Assembly (NCBI GenBank): GCA_013350335.1 | Contig: CM023540.1 | Span: 49,582,552 to 49,646,551, forward strand | From: Chimonanthus salicifolius | Lineage: Eukaryota; Streptophyta; Magnoliopsida; Laurales; Calycanthaceae | DNA length: 64,000 bases | Reading direction: 5' to 3' | Shown here: positions 1-11,086 of the stretch, piece after piece | Layout of the letters: the number at the start of each line of letters is the position of its first letter | Position numbering within the stretch: the first letter of the stretch is position 1 | Translations under genes and position numbers: made by a program | The notes under the pieces: model-generated | What the model saw: the letters and a program-made list of their open reading frames with translations, nothing else | What the model was told of the DNA's origin: nothing | The model's database searches: none

Positions 1-1259
1 TTTACATAAACAAATGGTTCAGGACTCAAAGACAACGATACCGGAATTCCCCTCAGTGGGAATCCCAGGCAACGCAGCAACTTATCCATCCTAAGCTTCA
101 TACGGAGGGTTCTCCTCCTCGGCACATCTCCTGAAAGTGAGTGGTGTGAACTAACTAGCCCAGTGACGGAAATATCACAATACAGTCTAATGAAACAGCA
201 GGTTAGTTAAATAATCAACATTTGCAACATAATATCTCATGCTTGACAATAACTTCTCAATATCAATTATAATCTCATCATCATTCCATTACTGTTGTCA
301 TCTAACATAACGCCTACATACTATGCTAAGACCATCGTATAAAGTTCCGACACGGTCAAAATACATCATTGCAAGTACTTCTCCGGCCCTCACATGGCCG
401 ATACTGACACTCCTCAAGTCAGCAACTGTCATCACCCTTGGTCTAGTGGACGTAAACTATCTCACACACATGCCGATATTGGTTCAATAGTCAAGGGCAC
501 GTGAAACAGTATTATATATCTCATATGATCAACAACATAAACATTTATAATCATCATAAGCACTTCTTACAATAGTGCATCATGTCAAGCACATGGGTGG
601 GTTCATCAAACTTGAAACCACTCATTGCTCAAGATTCACCTCATAAAACCTGATTACACCTACTGCAAAGTTAAGTTCCATCACCGAAATTGTGTGGTAT
701 TGTGGTCTCTTTTCAACATGCAAACAAGTACGCAATCAATAGTTGGTCAATATACATAGCATTCAAATGCATATATACAAGTAGTATTTCAAAACCATAC
801 GTTTTCCAAAAATCTCCGAGGTAAATGGAATTAAGTCTCCTACTTGGTTTCTAACCATTTTAAATTACAATAATCGACAATATATAATAATAATAGGTGC
901 TCAGTCCAATCTCATATTGGCTTTTGGGCATGACCAGATTGACGTATTGAGTTAGGTCTAGATACATAGGTCACTTCTCATATTGTCTTCTGGATAGAAC
1001 CAAATTGACATGTTGAGTAAGGCCTCGAGGTCACTCAGTGCCCGACATATATAGTGTCCGGCCTAGAAGTGAAGTTACTCAGTGCCCGACAAATAGAGAC
1101 GGCCTAGAAGTGAATATAAATAGTATATACACTATAGTAATAAGAGAAGAATTGTTAGTACACTTTTAATTTATCAAGTAGGTACAAACATCAAAATTAA
1201 AACTTAGCAACTAAACATGCATCACCAATCAATCAAGATTTACATTAAAAAACTGAGTT

Positions 1260-1925
1260 CCTCGGAACATGCCTCGGAACTAAGTACTGTGGCTTTGGAT
1301 CATCCGAACCACTATCTAAAACTAGTCATAGACTTCGGAACTTGGGTCTGTCTTCGAACTGTTCGAGGGTCAGGTCTTGGATCTTCCGAAGGTCCTTCCG
1401 AACCGAAAAACAGAGAAAACAGGCTTCGGTGGGTCAGTGTGTCTCGGATCATGCCGAGGAAATCTCGGATCGTCCTATAGGAGTTCAGTCCTTCCGAACA
1501 GGACTCGGAACGTCCGGAGCAGAGGCAGGAGAGTGGCTAGCCTTGGACGCTTCGTGGTTTCGAAATGAAGCTCGGAACGTCCGAAGGGTCACTCTCGGAC
1601 CGTCCGAAGGGGGTTACCCTTGTGATACCCACCCCAACCTGATGTGGGAAAAGTGAAAAGTCCCACATCGGTTGGGAAGATTGAGAGAGGAGGGGTTATA
1701 AGTGGCCACCCCATGTTGATTCAAGTGTGAGGCCTTTTGGGCCTTGGCCATGTGGGCCTGGGCCTAAATGCAAAACTGTGCGGGCTCGCTTGTGTGCGAG
1801 GCCCAGAGCGGACAATATCACACTGAGTCAAACCCTAAACCCTGTTTTCAGATCGGGTCGTTACACCCTCGGATCGTTCGAAGGACAACTCTCGGACCGT
1901 CCAAGAGCCGTCTTCCTCCTTTGTC
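1260..1925. repeat. Cluster of TCGGA(N)CGTCCGA inverted-repeat words
   Basis: Short near-palindromes built from TCGGA and TCCGA recur at irregular spacing. Examples are CTCGGAACGTCCGAAG at 1571, CTCGGACCGTCCGAAG at 1594, CTCGGATCGTTCGAAG at about 1868 and CTCGGACCGTCC near 1892, with more degenerate copies from 1260. The block is split by the solo LTR at 1621-1865. It lies sense-downstream of the TATA-like and donor-like sites of the host LTR. Role unknown. Confidence 0.7.
1621..1865 (+). mobile_element. Solo LTR of a TRIM-type retrotransposon
   Basis: This 245-bp block starts TGTGATACCCACCCC and ends GGGTCGTTACA. It shares with the TRIM LTRs at 4671 and 5624 the order TCCCACATCG motif, GGCCTTTTGGGCC motif, 'GCGGACAATATC' motif and GTCGGGTCGTTACA-like end. 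Target-site duplication is CCCT (1617-1620 and 1866-1869), or ACCCT if one base is assigned differently. It interrupts the TCGGA-word block of the surrounding LTR, and the words continue on both sides. No primer-binding site or second LTR follows, so it is a solo LTR left by LTR-LTR recombination. Confidence 0.75.
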
Positions 1926-3195
1926 TGCAACAGTAGACATGAACGCCGAAACAGGGAGTGAATACGAATCCAGAAACAGTGGGTTTCCTGGATTCGGGTT
2001 TCACATCCAATCGGTCAGATGGACTCCTCAGTGGGTCCTCTTTCCATAGGGAGTGGTTTGAAGCTTTAACACTTAAATAAGTCATTAGATTTTAACACCA
2101 AAAACACACTGACACAAGAAAACCTATGTTTTTCCTTAAACTTGAAATCGGTTTTACACACTCAAAACTTAGTCAAATTTACTTCTACTTGATTCTAAAC
2201 CGACTGAAATTTAAAGAGGAACATAGTGGTTACCTTCACTTGGGGTTCCTGGGTTGAAAATCCGAGCTTTTGAAAAACTTCCTTTTTATGCTATGGTCAA
2301 GAAAAACTTGGAAAACAGTGGCAAGGGAGGGAGTGATAGGTCTGGTTTCTCAGGGCTGAGAGAGATGAAAATATCTAAGGGATGAAATCACTGAGGAGGC
2401 TGGGATAAATAGAGATCACTGATCAATCGATGGAGGCCATCAGGCGTCTGCATGCAATTGCTGCCAATGTTCGGTACAGTGGTTTACTGTTCGGTTGATT
2501 TGGTTGCAAAATAAGTCCCTCTAAACTTCTGGTTTTGCAAAAAGGTCCCTTTTTGATAAAAAATCGATTTTTAATTAAAAACAATACTTTTAAAGCCGAA
2601 AAAATTTAATCCCATTTCACAGATAAGTTAGGTTTTAAAACTCTAATCAGCATAAAAATTTGGAAATTTAAACTCATTAAAAACCATAGATTTAAATAAA
2701 AATCATAATTTAACACTATTTCCTTAATTTAACTTGTGTTAAATAAAAAGATTTAAAGTCCTCATTTTTGGGGTTTGAAAGAATAAACTAGACCATACTA
2801 AAATGGTCTAACATGATATACTTATCTCAAAAATTCTCTCATTTCCAAAACCCTTTAAAAATATTTATTTCTCCCTTTCGGGGTTTTGACGAGCAGTTTT
2901 AAATATTATTTTCTGAAAATAAAATTATTTTGAAATCAGAAATAGAATCTTTGATTAAGAAAAATAATATTATCCAATAATAATCACATAATGACACAAA
3001 TAATAAAATAATAACAATAAGTGGTAAATTACCATTTTGCCCCTCCAGTTGGACGAGCTGGATCACTGAGTTTTCGAGCCCAGATTGAGCCACACTTGGG
3101 TTTTTTCACAAAGCCCTAACCGTAATCTTCGAGATTAACTGGTCTAAGAAGGATTTATTTAGCTAATTTCACGTAATTTGGGTCAATGTATTACA

Positions 3196-3624
3196 TAGGG
3201 TTTGGCTGGAAAAAGGTTTTCCTTAAACCAGAGAGAGAGGAAGGGAAGAGTGGCTGAAAATCACGAGAAAAAGGTTTAAATACCCCTACCCGAAATTGCC
3301 AGTCGCAAGCCCTCGCGCTCTGCGAGTCCCTCTGCCAGAATCCAATTGTTCTTCTTGGGTTGCTTTCAGCCCGAGTCCCTCGCCCAAGGCGATCCCTCGT
3401 GGCGAGCCCTCGCGCTCCAACGAGGCCTTCTCACTGACAGCAGGGGAAAACTAACTTTTTGGTTCTCAGGGTGGTTCTTGACACTCTTTGCACACTTGGG
3501 TCCTGATCTTACGTGTCCTAGATGATTTTTACGTCATAATTCCCTTAATTTAAGGGCCGATCCATTACATTAATAATATTCTCATTTTGTCCTTTTACTT
3601 TTTTAATTTAATGTTATAAAAGAA
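3196..3624 (-). other. Unclassified LTR-like fragment with TATA box and CTCGC words
   Basis: No gene is seen. On the minus strand a TATA-like GGGGTATTTAAACC lies around 3276-3290, followed in sense by purine-poor leader-like sequence. Directly sense-upstream, at 3298-3425, are iterated CTCGC/GCGAG words such as GCCCTCGCGCTCTGCGAG. The arrangement matches the promoter part of the LTRs elsewhere in the window. Its outer edges are not resolvable, because the LTR ending at 3195 and the MITE starting at 3625 abut it. Confidence 0.35.
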
Positions 3625-4119
3625 GGTTGGCCATTTAGACACCACTGTTTCCTGCCAAGAGATACCGTTTTTTCAAAAATAGTTTGAAATTACGATTTTG
3701 CCCTTCTGCTTTAAATCGTTCGAACGATGTAAAATGTGTTCGTTCAGACCTTGAAACTGCTCGAACGAATATTTTCGTGTAAAGTGCATTCGTTCAGACG
3801 ATTTTCTCTCATGTGGAGAGGGATTTTCAAATGAGGCCGTTTCTTGACTGATTTATACAAGCAATGTATCAAAATTCATTTACTCTGAATTTATGAAAAT
3901 GGTATAGTTTTGGACTATACATTGTTTGTAGAAATCGGTCGAGAAATGACCTCGGCTGAAAATCCCTCTCCGTAGGAGAGAAAAACGTTTGAATGAATGC
4001 ATTTTACACTCACATCTTCGTTTGGACGATTTAAAGTGAAAGAGCAAATCATAATTTCACACTATTTTTGGAAAATCGATGTCTCCTGGCAGAGAATGGT
4101 GGTGTCTAAATGGCCAGCC
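3625..4119. mobile_element. Foldback MITE with long terminal inverted repeats (MULE- or hAT-like)
   Basis: The left end GGTTGGCCATTTAGACACCA and the right end (rc GGCTGGCCATTTAGACACCA) are inverted repeats. Pairing continues inward for most of the 495 bp, for example GAGAGGGATTTTCA against its complement near 3965. Flanks TAAAAGAA (3617-3624) and TAAAATAA (4120-4127) form an 8-bp target duplication with one mismatch, extendable to 9 bp by the next G. The 8/9-bp size and long TIRs suggest hAT or Mutator-like, and I cannot choose. There is no ORF, so it is non-autonomous. The interior carries TTCGAACGA-type words at 3713-3800. Confidence 0.7.
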
Positions 4120-4670
4120 TAAAATAAGGTTAAAAAGGTATACTGTCTATTTAAGAAAAAAATCAAATGCCTAAATAAATTCCCCTAAAATACCTTTCAA
4201 TTTCAAAAAATAAAAATGTTGCACTAACATGGACTTTGGACTAATTTGATGGGTTAAGTGATTAGATATGACCATAATATTAGATTTTTTTTAAATTTTT
4301 TTATTGATGTATATCTGAATTTATAAACTACCTTTGAATTTCAAATTTACAAAGAAGAAGAAAAATAATTTTGAAATAATTTGATTGGATTCATTTTGAA
4401 CTAATTTGATGGGTGAAATGAACAAATATGACTAAATTTTTAGTGACAAAAAAGTGAAAGCAAGTATAATATAAAGTAATTAAATTTTAGTGGCTTTCAA
4501 AATATAATTTAATTAAATCAACGAAGATTAATTTTATTGTACATATATTTAAATATAACTTTTCATTATAAATTTACTACTTCATTATAAATGGTCTCCC
4601 TTCTAAAATGTGCATGAAAAAAAAGGGGAATAGTGAATATCAGTGGGATAAAATAACAGTTGGTCGATAT
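4120..4670. other. AT-rich spacer with a partial direct duplication
   Basis: No gene is seen. Two related stretches containing 'ACTAATTTGATGGGT' followed by a 'GA..AATATGAC'-like stretch lie near 4234-4272 and 4393-4434, about 160 bp apart. The remainder is A/T-rich low-complexity sequence up to the TRIM target site GATAT at 4666-4670. Confidence 0.4.
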
Positions 4671-5531
4671 TGTGACACCCCTGCCCACAGGCCACTTGGG
4701 CTTGTGGGAAGGAGTCCCACATCACCAGGGAGGGGATGTGGGGCGGAGATACAGTAAAACCTCTATAATGTAATATGGATGGGACCATGGTATATATATT
4801 ACATTAGAGAAGTTATTTAATTAGAGTGTCTAGCAAATTGACGTTTAGTATTCATTTTCAAAAAATCTCCTTAAACTTTCACCCGTTGTAAAAAGTCATT
4901 TCAACCGAAATTGTTTTATTTCCTTCTCTTTCTATCCCATCAACCATCGTTGCCTAAAACCTAGACTCTCGCTCATCACCGCCATTGGATCTTCTCCATC
5001 TGCAACCTTTAAGACCAACGAGAAACCCTACCACTTCGGCCATACTTGGAAACAAATCATCCTAAGATCGTTTTTCAAAGTGTTTTTCGAGAGAGACAAC
5101 AAAGAAGAGGGCTTATAGAGGAGCAACAGATCGACAGTAACAAAAAAAAAAACTTCTCGAGACTTTTGTAGTTTGTGAGGTCCTTAGTCACTTTTTCAAT
5201 AAATTTGTATTCTAAATGTATTAAATATTACTTTAGAAAATAGTTGGGACAACACATTTCTTATTCTGAATGTATTGAGTACTGAGTTAGAGAGATTTAT
5301 TTACATTTTATATGGGTCCAAAGTCGGGACTGACTGCCAATATTATTTTAGATAGATTATAACTTTATAGAATAATATGTTATAGAGGTTTTACTGTATA
5401 TGAGGGGAGAGGCCCCTCTTCCAATAAGAGACCTTTTGGGTCTCGGAGGTGGGTCGGGCCCAAATGCAAATTGTGTGGGTCAGGTGAGCGCAAAGCATAT
5501 AATATCTTGCTGGAGGAGTCGGGTCGTTACA
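4671..5531 (+). repeat. TRIM 5' LTR, interrupted by a MITE
   Basis: Begins TGTGACACCCCTGCCC and ends GTCGGGTCGTTACA. Bases 4752-5396 are a later DNA-transposon insertion with its TA duplication. The rest aligns along its length with 5624-5836. Confidence 0.88.
4752..5396. mobile_element. Emigrant-like MITE (pogo/Tc1-mariner) inside the TRIM LTR
   Basis: Terminal inverted repeats CAGTAAAACCTCTATAA (left) and TTATAGAGGTTTTACTG (right) match the Emigrant/pogo-like TIR known from Arabidopsis. TA dinucleotides at 4750-4751 and 5397-5398 are the target duplication. The 645-bp interior has no ORF but includes gene-leader-like sequence (CCTAGACTCTCGCTC and AGAAACCCTACC, about 4960-5035). This fits an internal-deletion derivative that kept part of a transposase 5' leader; that last point is inference. 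It must be younger than the TRIM. Confidence 0.88.
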
Positions 5532-5533
5532 AA

Positions 5534-5545
5534 TGGTATTAGAGA
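5534..5545 (+). other. TRIM primer-binding site (tRNA-iMet type, degenerate)
   Basis: TGGTATTAGAGA lies two bases after the 5' LTR. It matches the plant initiator-Met tRNA-complementary site TGGTATCAGAGC at ten of twelve positions. Confidence 0.85.
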
Positions 5546-5610
5546 CAGGTTCACCCTTATGCCTGTGTGGGCCCTTGTGTTGCACTCGAGTCGAGGACGA
5601 CTCTGGGCCT

Positions 5611-5622
5611 AAAGGGGGTAGA
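5611..5622 (+). other. TRIM polypurine tract
   Basis: AAAGGGGGTAGA immediately precedes the 3' LTR (one base gap), the expected place for the plus-strand primer. Confidence 0.8.
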
Positions 5623-5623
5623 T

Positions 5624-5836
5624 TGTGATGCCCCTTCCTACGGCCCACCTGGGTGTCTGGGAAGGAGTCTCACATCGCCCAAAGAGGGGATCTAGGAGGA
5701 AATATATGAGGGGGAGCCCCCTTTTCTAGCAAGAGGTCTTTTGGGCCTGGGAGTGAGCTGGACCCAAATTTAAAACCGTGGAGGTTAGGTGGGCACAAAG
5801 CGGACAATATCTTGATGAGAGAGTCGGGTCGTTACA
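5624..5836 (+). repeat. TRIM 3' LTR
   Basis: Begins TGTGATGCCCCTTCC and ends GTCGGGTCGTTACA. It shares the TCACATCG, GGTCTTTTGGGCC and GGACAATATCTTG motifs with the 5' LTR and with the solo LTR at 1621. Followed directly by the GATAT target duplication. Confidence 0.88.
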
Positions 5837-5841
5837 GATAT

Positions 5842-7254
5842 AGGCGATCGATACACCCGTATCGATTCGACCAATACTTTTCTCTCTCTTCCAATTTTAT
5901 TATTTTTTTCTAAAGTTCTAGGGTTTCTAGATATGCAATTTTTCATTAAGTAGCGGTCATTTACATGTTCAAATATTGTGTTTAAGTTACGGAATCGAGA
6001 ATTTTAAATGATTTAAAAAAATAATAGAATCTGTGAAATAAACTTTAACTACTAATAGGTCTAGCAAGAAAGTTGAACTTCAATACGGATCGTCGAAAAA
6101 GAGTTGACAATCATATTTTTTTTTTAGGTTAAAATTAAAAAAAAATGAAGATGAGAAGAAAATATGAAGGAGAGACTGAGAAGCAAAAATCTGTCTGCTA
6201 ATAGACTTGGTTATGATATGGTTTGTATAGAATAAAAAATAAGTTTTGATAGTTGTGGCCCTAAAACCGTGGAAAGAATAAAATAATTGGGCCAGCCAAT
6301 ACTCATCGGTGCTAAGAAATTGGATGATACGTATCAGTTTTCAAAAACCCACTAACAGTCTATACGTACCGTATCAGTCATTTTTTTTACCATAATGACG
6401 GTAGCACTCTAAATAGATTTATTCTCTTTTTCCCGTTCTATCCACAACTCAAGTTAAAAGTAAGTCATTTGTCCAGTCAAAAGACGTGTTATATTTTGAA
6501 CTTTCTCGTTCTCAAAGCTACTGTCATTTGCGTATAGCGGTGTCATTATGATTTATTCTTTTTTAATCTTTACCCTAGTTAGGGGTCGACTTGGTCTCCA
6601 TAATATGACCTTCCACGAAGAACCCAACTCATCACGGATGAAAGGCTAGACGCTTCAACAAATAGTTTTTTTTAACATTATCTTATACTAAATGTTAAAT
6701 CAACTGACGACTTTAAGCTGATGGGTAACAACTTCAGAAATATAAATATTACATTTATACAATTTGAATTGGTGAAAAGACGACCAAAACAAAAGAGTGT
6801 TTAGAGTTTCTTTAATATTTCTTTATGACCTCTACAGGATTCTTAAATACCTAATTAATTTTTAGGACATTTTAAGTCAATTTCTTACCCTTTCATCTCA
6901 GATTACTCAGATTGATTTTTTAAGATGGAGTAAGAATCAAATTTAAGAAGACTCCGGTTACCTAACTAGGATTCACTTTAATCCCTTTGAGTAGAGTTTA
7001 TATGATCTTTGAATGACTAGCTTCAGACAAAAGATAGGTCAACCAGGTTCTCTCACTCAACAAGATTTTGGAGGATTCTTAACTAAACGGAAATGATAAC
7101 CCACTTGCATGGAATCTGCCTATGAGAAGAAAGACTCTAAGTAGGATCATCTAACATTGAATATTCTCATCTGATTTTTGAGGGAGACTGGGAGTCGATG
7201 ATACTGAGATCTTCTCCAGCCTCTTGGAACTTCTTAAGTTGCAAGACATAAAAT
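5842..7254. other. Unclassified AT-rich stretch upstream of the GLR pseudogene
   Basis: No gene or clear element boundary is seen. GATCGATAC/GTATCGATTCGACC words follow the TRIM (5845-5875), and related GATACGTATCAG and GTACCGTATCAG strings occur at 6330-6382, so a degraded DNA transposon may span 5842-6385. 6386-7254 would contain any GLR promoter, but I could not identify a convincing TATA box or start site. Confidence 0.3.
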
Positions 7255-7537
7255 ATGAAGGTCACCCATGGCAATGGTCTTTCCTTTGTTTTTCTCTTCT
7301 ACTTCTCTCTCAGCCTCTTTCGTTGTGATATGGCGACAGCTCAAAACAAGAGTCTCAATACTGAGATTTCACTCGATGTCGGAGTAGTCCTCGACATGGG
7401 GACATGGCTGGGAAAAATGAGCATGAGTTGCATTTCGATGGCTGTCGACGACTTAAATGCCGACCGTAACTACAATACAAAGCTTGTTCTTCATTGGAGG
7501 GATTCAAACGGAGGCATTGTGGACGCAGCATCTACGG
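7255..7537 (+). pseudogene. GLR pseudogene exon 1 (signal peptide, start of ligand-binding region)
   Basis: It starts at the ATG of MKVTHGNG. A hydrophobic stretch (residues about 8-22, LSFVFLFYFSLSLF) fits a signal peptide. The conserved GLR start VGVVLDMGTWLGKMSMSCIS and MAVDDLN follow. The exon ends ...GCATCTACG-G before a GTATTG donor. Reading on gives only about 20 non-GLR residues before a stop, and joining to 8361 restores the usual 'AA.TALDLL' wording. This exon is itself undamaged. Confidence 0.88.
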
Positions 7538-8360
7538 GTATTGTAATAAGGCTTTTCAAGTTCCTCCATGTTTTGTCCCTCTTGTTAGAGGCTGAGGGTT
7601 TGTAACACCAACAGCCAGTAATTTCCATGGCCAACAAGAAATGTACAGACAAGAATTACGGTTTCTTAGAGGGAAAAACCTACTGCCCATGTATGGAAAA
7701 AGTAAAAATTAAATAAAATGAAATCCTGATGTTTTGATTATGAAACTTCTCTGAGCAAACAGTAAATTAAAATTGTTGTATCTATTGTGGATGATCTTAG
7801 TCATACCCTCCATCAATGGACCATGGACCAAGAGTTTTTTTATTTCCTTACTCCTCCAGTGTGTAGACCGACGTATCAATGAATCTTAATAGAGGGGGGC
7901 TACCTCTTTTAATCTTTGATCAGCCTATCAATGTATTGGTTCAGAAACCATTGATCATCCTGTGATTATCGGTGAGGATAATCACGGGTCCCTTTATTAT
8001 CTGTAATATAGCCATCCATGGCGGCGTGAACTCAATTATCTCTCTTATCATGGTGAGTCATTTTTTTCATGTAATTATTCTTAACATCTTAAGACCCCCA
8101 ATTGAAGTTTCTCCAATGTCCCAAACCAATAGTCTTCAGTTATAGTTTGAAAACTTTGAAATTCAAATTCGACTCAAAATTCGATAGAATCAACAAACTG
8201 AGACAAGTTTTTCAATCCACGAAGAAAGAATCAGTAAAAAAAAATGTCAATTTTACCGAGTCAAGTCAACTCAGAGCAACTTGAGTTCTTTTTAAGTATT
8301 TACACTATGCTTCAATGACCTTCGCTTTGATTTGTTTTTGCTTTGTATTTGTGATTGCAG

Positions 8361-9691
8361 CACTAGATTTGTTGAAAAATGTCGAAGTGAAAGCAATCAT
8401 AGGCCCTCAAACATCTGCTCAGGCCGAATTCGTGGCAAATCTTGGCAGCAAAGCTCATGTTCCTATCCTTTCTTTCTCAGCCACAAGTCCTTTCCTCTCT
8501 CCGATCAAAACACCTTATTTTATTCGAACTACACTAAATGATTCTCTCAAGTGAAAGCTATTGCTTCCATTGTTCAAGCTTTCAAATGGAGGCAAGTTGT
8601 CCCTATCTACGAAGACACTGAATATGGAAATGGAATCGTTTCTTATCTCACTGATGCATTACAAGAAGTTGGTGCACAAGTTCCGTATAGGAGTGTCATA
8701 TCGCATTTGGCGACCAATGACCAAATAGTTGAAGAGCTATACAAGTTGGAGACAATGCAAACTAGGGTTTTTGTGGTTCATTTATCATCCAATCTAAGCT
8801 CCCACTTCTTTACAAAAATCAACGAGGTCGGAATGATGAGCGAAGGGTATGTTTGGATTATACCAGATGGACTAACTAACAAGTTGGATTCAATAAATTC
8901 TACTGTCATCCAATCCATGCAAGGTGTTTTAGGTGTAAGGCCTTACATTCCAATATCCAATGAACTCAAAGATTTTGTGGCTAGATGGAAAAGAAAATTC
9001 TTTGTAGAGAATCCAACTGTTGAAAGAACAGAGCTAAATATTTTTGGGTTGTGGGCATATGATACAGTGTGGGCTCTTGCAAAGGCTGCAAATCAAGTGG
9101 GGACTGAAAATTTCCATTTCCATAAGCTACAAACTACTGAAAATTCTACTGACTTGTCAAGATTTAGTGTATTCGACAAGGGACCGAAGCTTCGTGATGC
9201 AATCTTGAAGACAAAATTCAAAGGCGTAAGTGGTGAATTTCATCTTGTCCATGGACAATTGGAATTGTTGGCCTTTCAGATAGTGAATGTGATTGGGAAA
9301 GGTGAGAGAGTTATAGGGTATTGGACACAAACTGATGGACTTCTTAAGGAAATAAACACTGGTAAGAAAATGGATCCAAATTCTATGGATCAACTCAAGA
9401 CAATCATATGGCCAGGTGAACCAAAACTTGTGCAAAAGGGTTGGGAGATACCTACAAGAGGAAAGAAGTTGATAATTGGTGTCCCCAAAAAAGAAGGATT
9501 TAATGAGTTTGTCAGTGTGATTGAGACAAAAACACTAACCAAACATATCCTGAAGGGGTATTCTATAGATGTGTTTGAGGCCGTACTTAGCCACTTACCA
9601 TATGCCATTCCTCATGAGTTTGTTTCCCTTCGATGTCACGAATCATACGAATCATACTTACAATGAACTCGTCGATCAAGTGTACTTCAAG
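8361..9691 (+). pseudogene. GLR pseudogene exon 2 (ANF-receptor domain and S1), two frameshifts
   Basis: It follows acceptor TTTGTGATTGCAG. Typical GLR amino-terminal domain text is read: VKAIIGPQTSAQAEFVANLG, PILSFSATSP, then VPIYEDTEYGNGIVSYLTDA and FGLWAYDTVWALAKA. S1 of the ligand-binding domain follows (KKLIIGVPKKEGFNEFV, GYSIDVFEAVLSHLPY). Near 8541 one base is missing after AATGATTCT, so the frame jumps from ...LNDS to QVKAIASIV. Near 9650-9660 a net +1 insertion (looks like a duplicated TACT) shifts the frame before NELVDQVYFK. The donor is AAG|GTCAGT at 9692. Confidence 0.88.
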
Positions 9692-10117
9692 GTCAGTTAC
9701 ATCTGGTGAATAGCAATTCATCTCCTTTTATTCATCCTAATTTTTAGTTTTTGATGATTTGAAAATTATAGTAGAAATTAGATATCTGATTCGCTACATC
9801 TTCTCTACCATTTTCTTGCATACATTTCATCTCGCATGAGAATGATAATACAAACCACTCAATCAGTTGTCTTTGAACTAGATATATTCCAATTTTTTAG
9901 TGTTGGTTGGAGTGTACACAAATTTGCATTGATAACTGGTTTCACATTTGGGAGCTAATCACTATCTAATACATGATCAATTCAATGCTAATTAATAACA
10001 CACTCTGACTAGGATCAAAATTGGGAAAGTGAGTGGTTTACATGTAAAACGGAGACAAAAAAGATGGTTTATTTATTAATTTTAACTTGCTGTCTTGCTG
10101 TGAGGTGTTATAAACAG

Positions 10118-10427
10118 AGATTCGATGCAGTTGTGGGTGATACAACGATCATATACAACCGTTCGCTTTTTGTGGACTTCACAATGCCTTACATAGATTC
10201 TGGTGTTACAATGGTAGTTTTGGCACAAGACAAGAGGAACAACGCATGGATTTTCTTGAAGCCACTCAGTTGGACCATGTGGCTCACAACAGGGGCTGCT
10301 TTTATCTTCACTGGCATGGTGGTGTGGGCTCTTGAGTACAGAGTAAACGACGAATTTAGGGGCTCGATTAACCATCAAGTTGGAATCATGCTATGGTTCA
10401 TTTTCTCCACGCTCGTCTTTGCTCACA
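10118..10427 (+). pseudogene. GLR pseudogene exon 3 (S1 end, M1, pore loop)
   Basis: After acceptor TATAAACAG the frame reads RFDAVVGDTTIIYNRSLFVD and FTMPYIDSGVTMVV. M1 follows (WLTTGAAFIFTGMVVWALEY), then the pore region HQVGIMLWFIFSTLVFAH. The donor is CACA|GTACAG at 10428; beyond it GLR similarity stops. The exon has no internal stop. Confidence 0.87.
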
Positions 10428-11086
10428 GTACAGTATCATTTCAACTACTTTGTATGTCTTTGCGAATGAAAATGGACACCTTATGATTCAGTTAATATGA
10501 AGTGACAAAAAGTCTCACATCGGTTAATTTGTGAAACCAATGACTATATAACACTTGATGCACCCTTCACTCAATGGCTAGCTTTCAAGAGAGTTCTACC
10601 ACGAGAATATTATCAAGTCATGGTTTTATAAAAGCCATGACTAAGGAATCACTTGAGAAAGGGGATACTCTTTCAATGTCTTTTCTCTGAGTAGTTCCCT
10701 TATGCAAGGAGCTACACCATACCTTTTTTGTTGCAAAGATTTTTAGATTTCTAAGTCAACTATTGTAGTAGTACAAATTAGAAAAATTGGCCCCATATCC
10801 AGTGAGGCCTCTGATTCTCAAGTCATACCCCCTACCAAAACCAAATTGAAGTATCAATGCATTGTTGGATCATGTTATTATCTGCAATATGAGTGATGTT
10901 GTGATCCATCATAATTGATGCTACCAAATAGCTAGGTCTGAGAAGTTTCAGACCATGATTTTGAATCAATTGTTCTGAGCCTGATATTCATGGCGCCATT
11001 GATCATATAATATCAATTTTAAATCTCAATGCAATTTTCTACCTTAAATCCTTGAGTATGAAGCTGGATGGTTTTGATGCATGCAG

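Larger units (their letters stand above)
1..3195 (-). mobile_element. Ty3-gypsy-type long LTR, cut by the window start
   Basis: No coding capacity is seen. On the minus strand this reads as an LTR beginning TGTAATACATTGACCC at 3195. The same start style and layout appear in the TSD-bounded solo LTRs further right. In sense order it holds a TATA-like site (rc of GGATAAATAGAG near 2404), a donor-like AAG|GTAACC at 2233, a block of TCGGA/TCCGA words (1260-1930), a short tandem segment (about 1015-1110) and an acceptor-like CTTTCAG|GAG at 131. The other LTR end is outside the window, so it cannot be told whether this is a solo LTR or part of a full element. A TRIM-type solo LTR is nested at 1621-1865. 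Assignment to gypsy rests on similarity of layout to the gag-bearing element at 56037. Confidence 0.6.
4671..5836 (+). mobile_element. Complete TRIM (terminal-repeat retrotransposon in miniature)
   Basis: Two LTRs of about 213 bp, both TGTGA...GGGTCGTTACA, flank an internal region of only about 92 bp. The element is bounded by a perfect 5-bp target duplication GATAT (4666-4670 and 5837-5841). The internal region starts with a degenerate initiator-methionine-tRNA primer-binding site and ends with a purine tract, the minimal TRIM architecture. There is no coding capacity, so mobilisation would have needed proteins from another retrotransposon. The 5' LTR was later split by a 645-bp Emigrant-like MITE; without the MITE and one TA it would be about 214 bp. 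LTRs are clearly diverged from each other, so insertion is old. Confidence 0.9.

Noticed and set aside
10428..11086. Transposon insertion splitting a GLR exon
   Set aside because: The break lies after the FAH codons, with a GTACAG donor and a TGCATGCAG acceptor and no inverted ends or target duplication. An ordinary intron is simpler.
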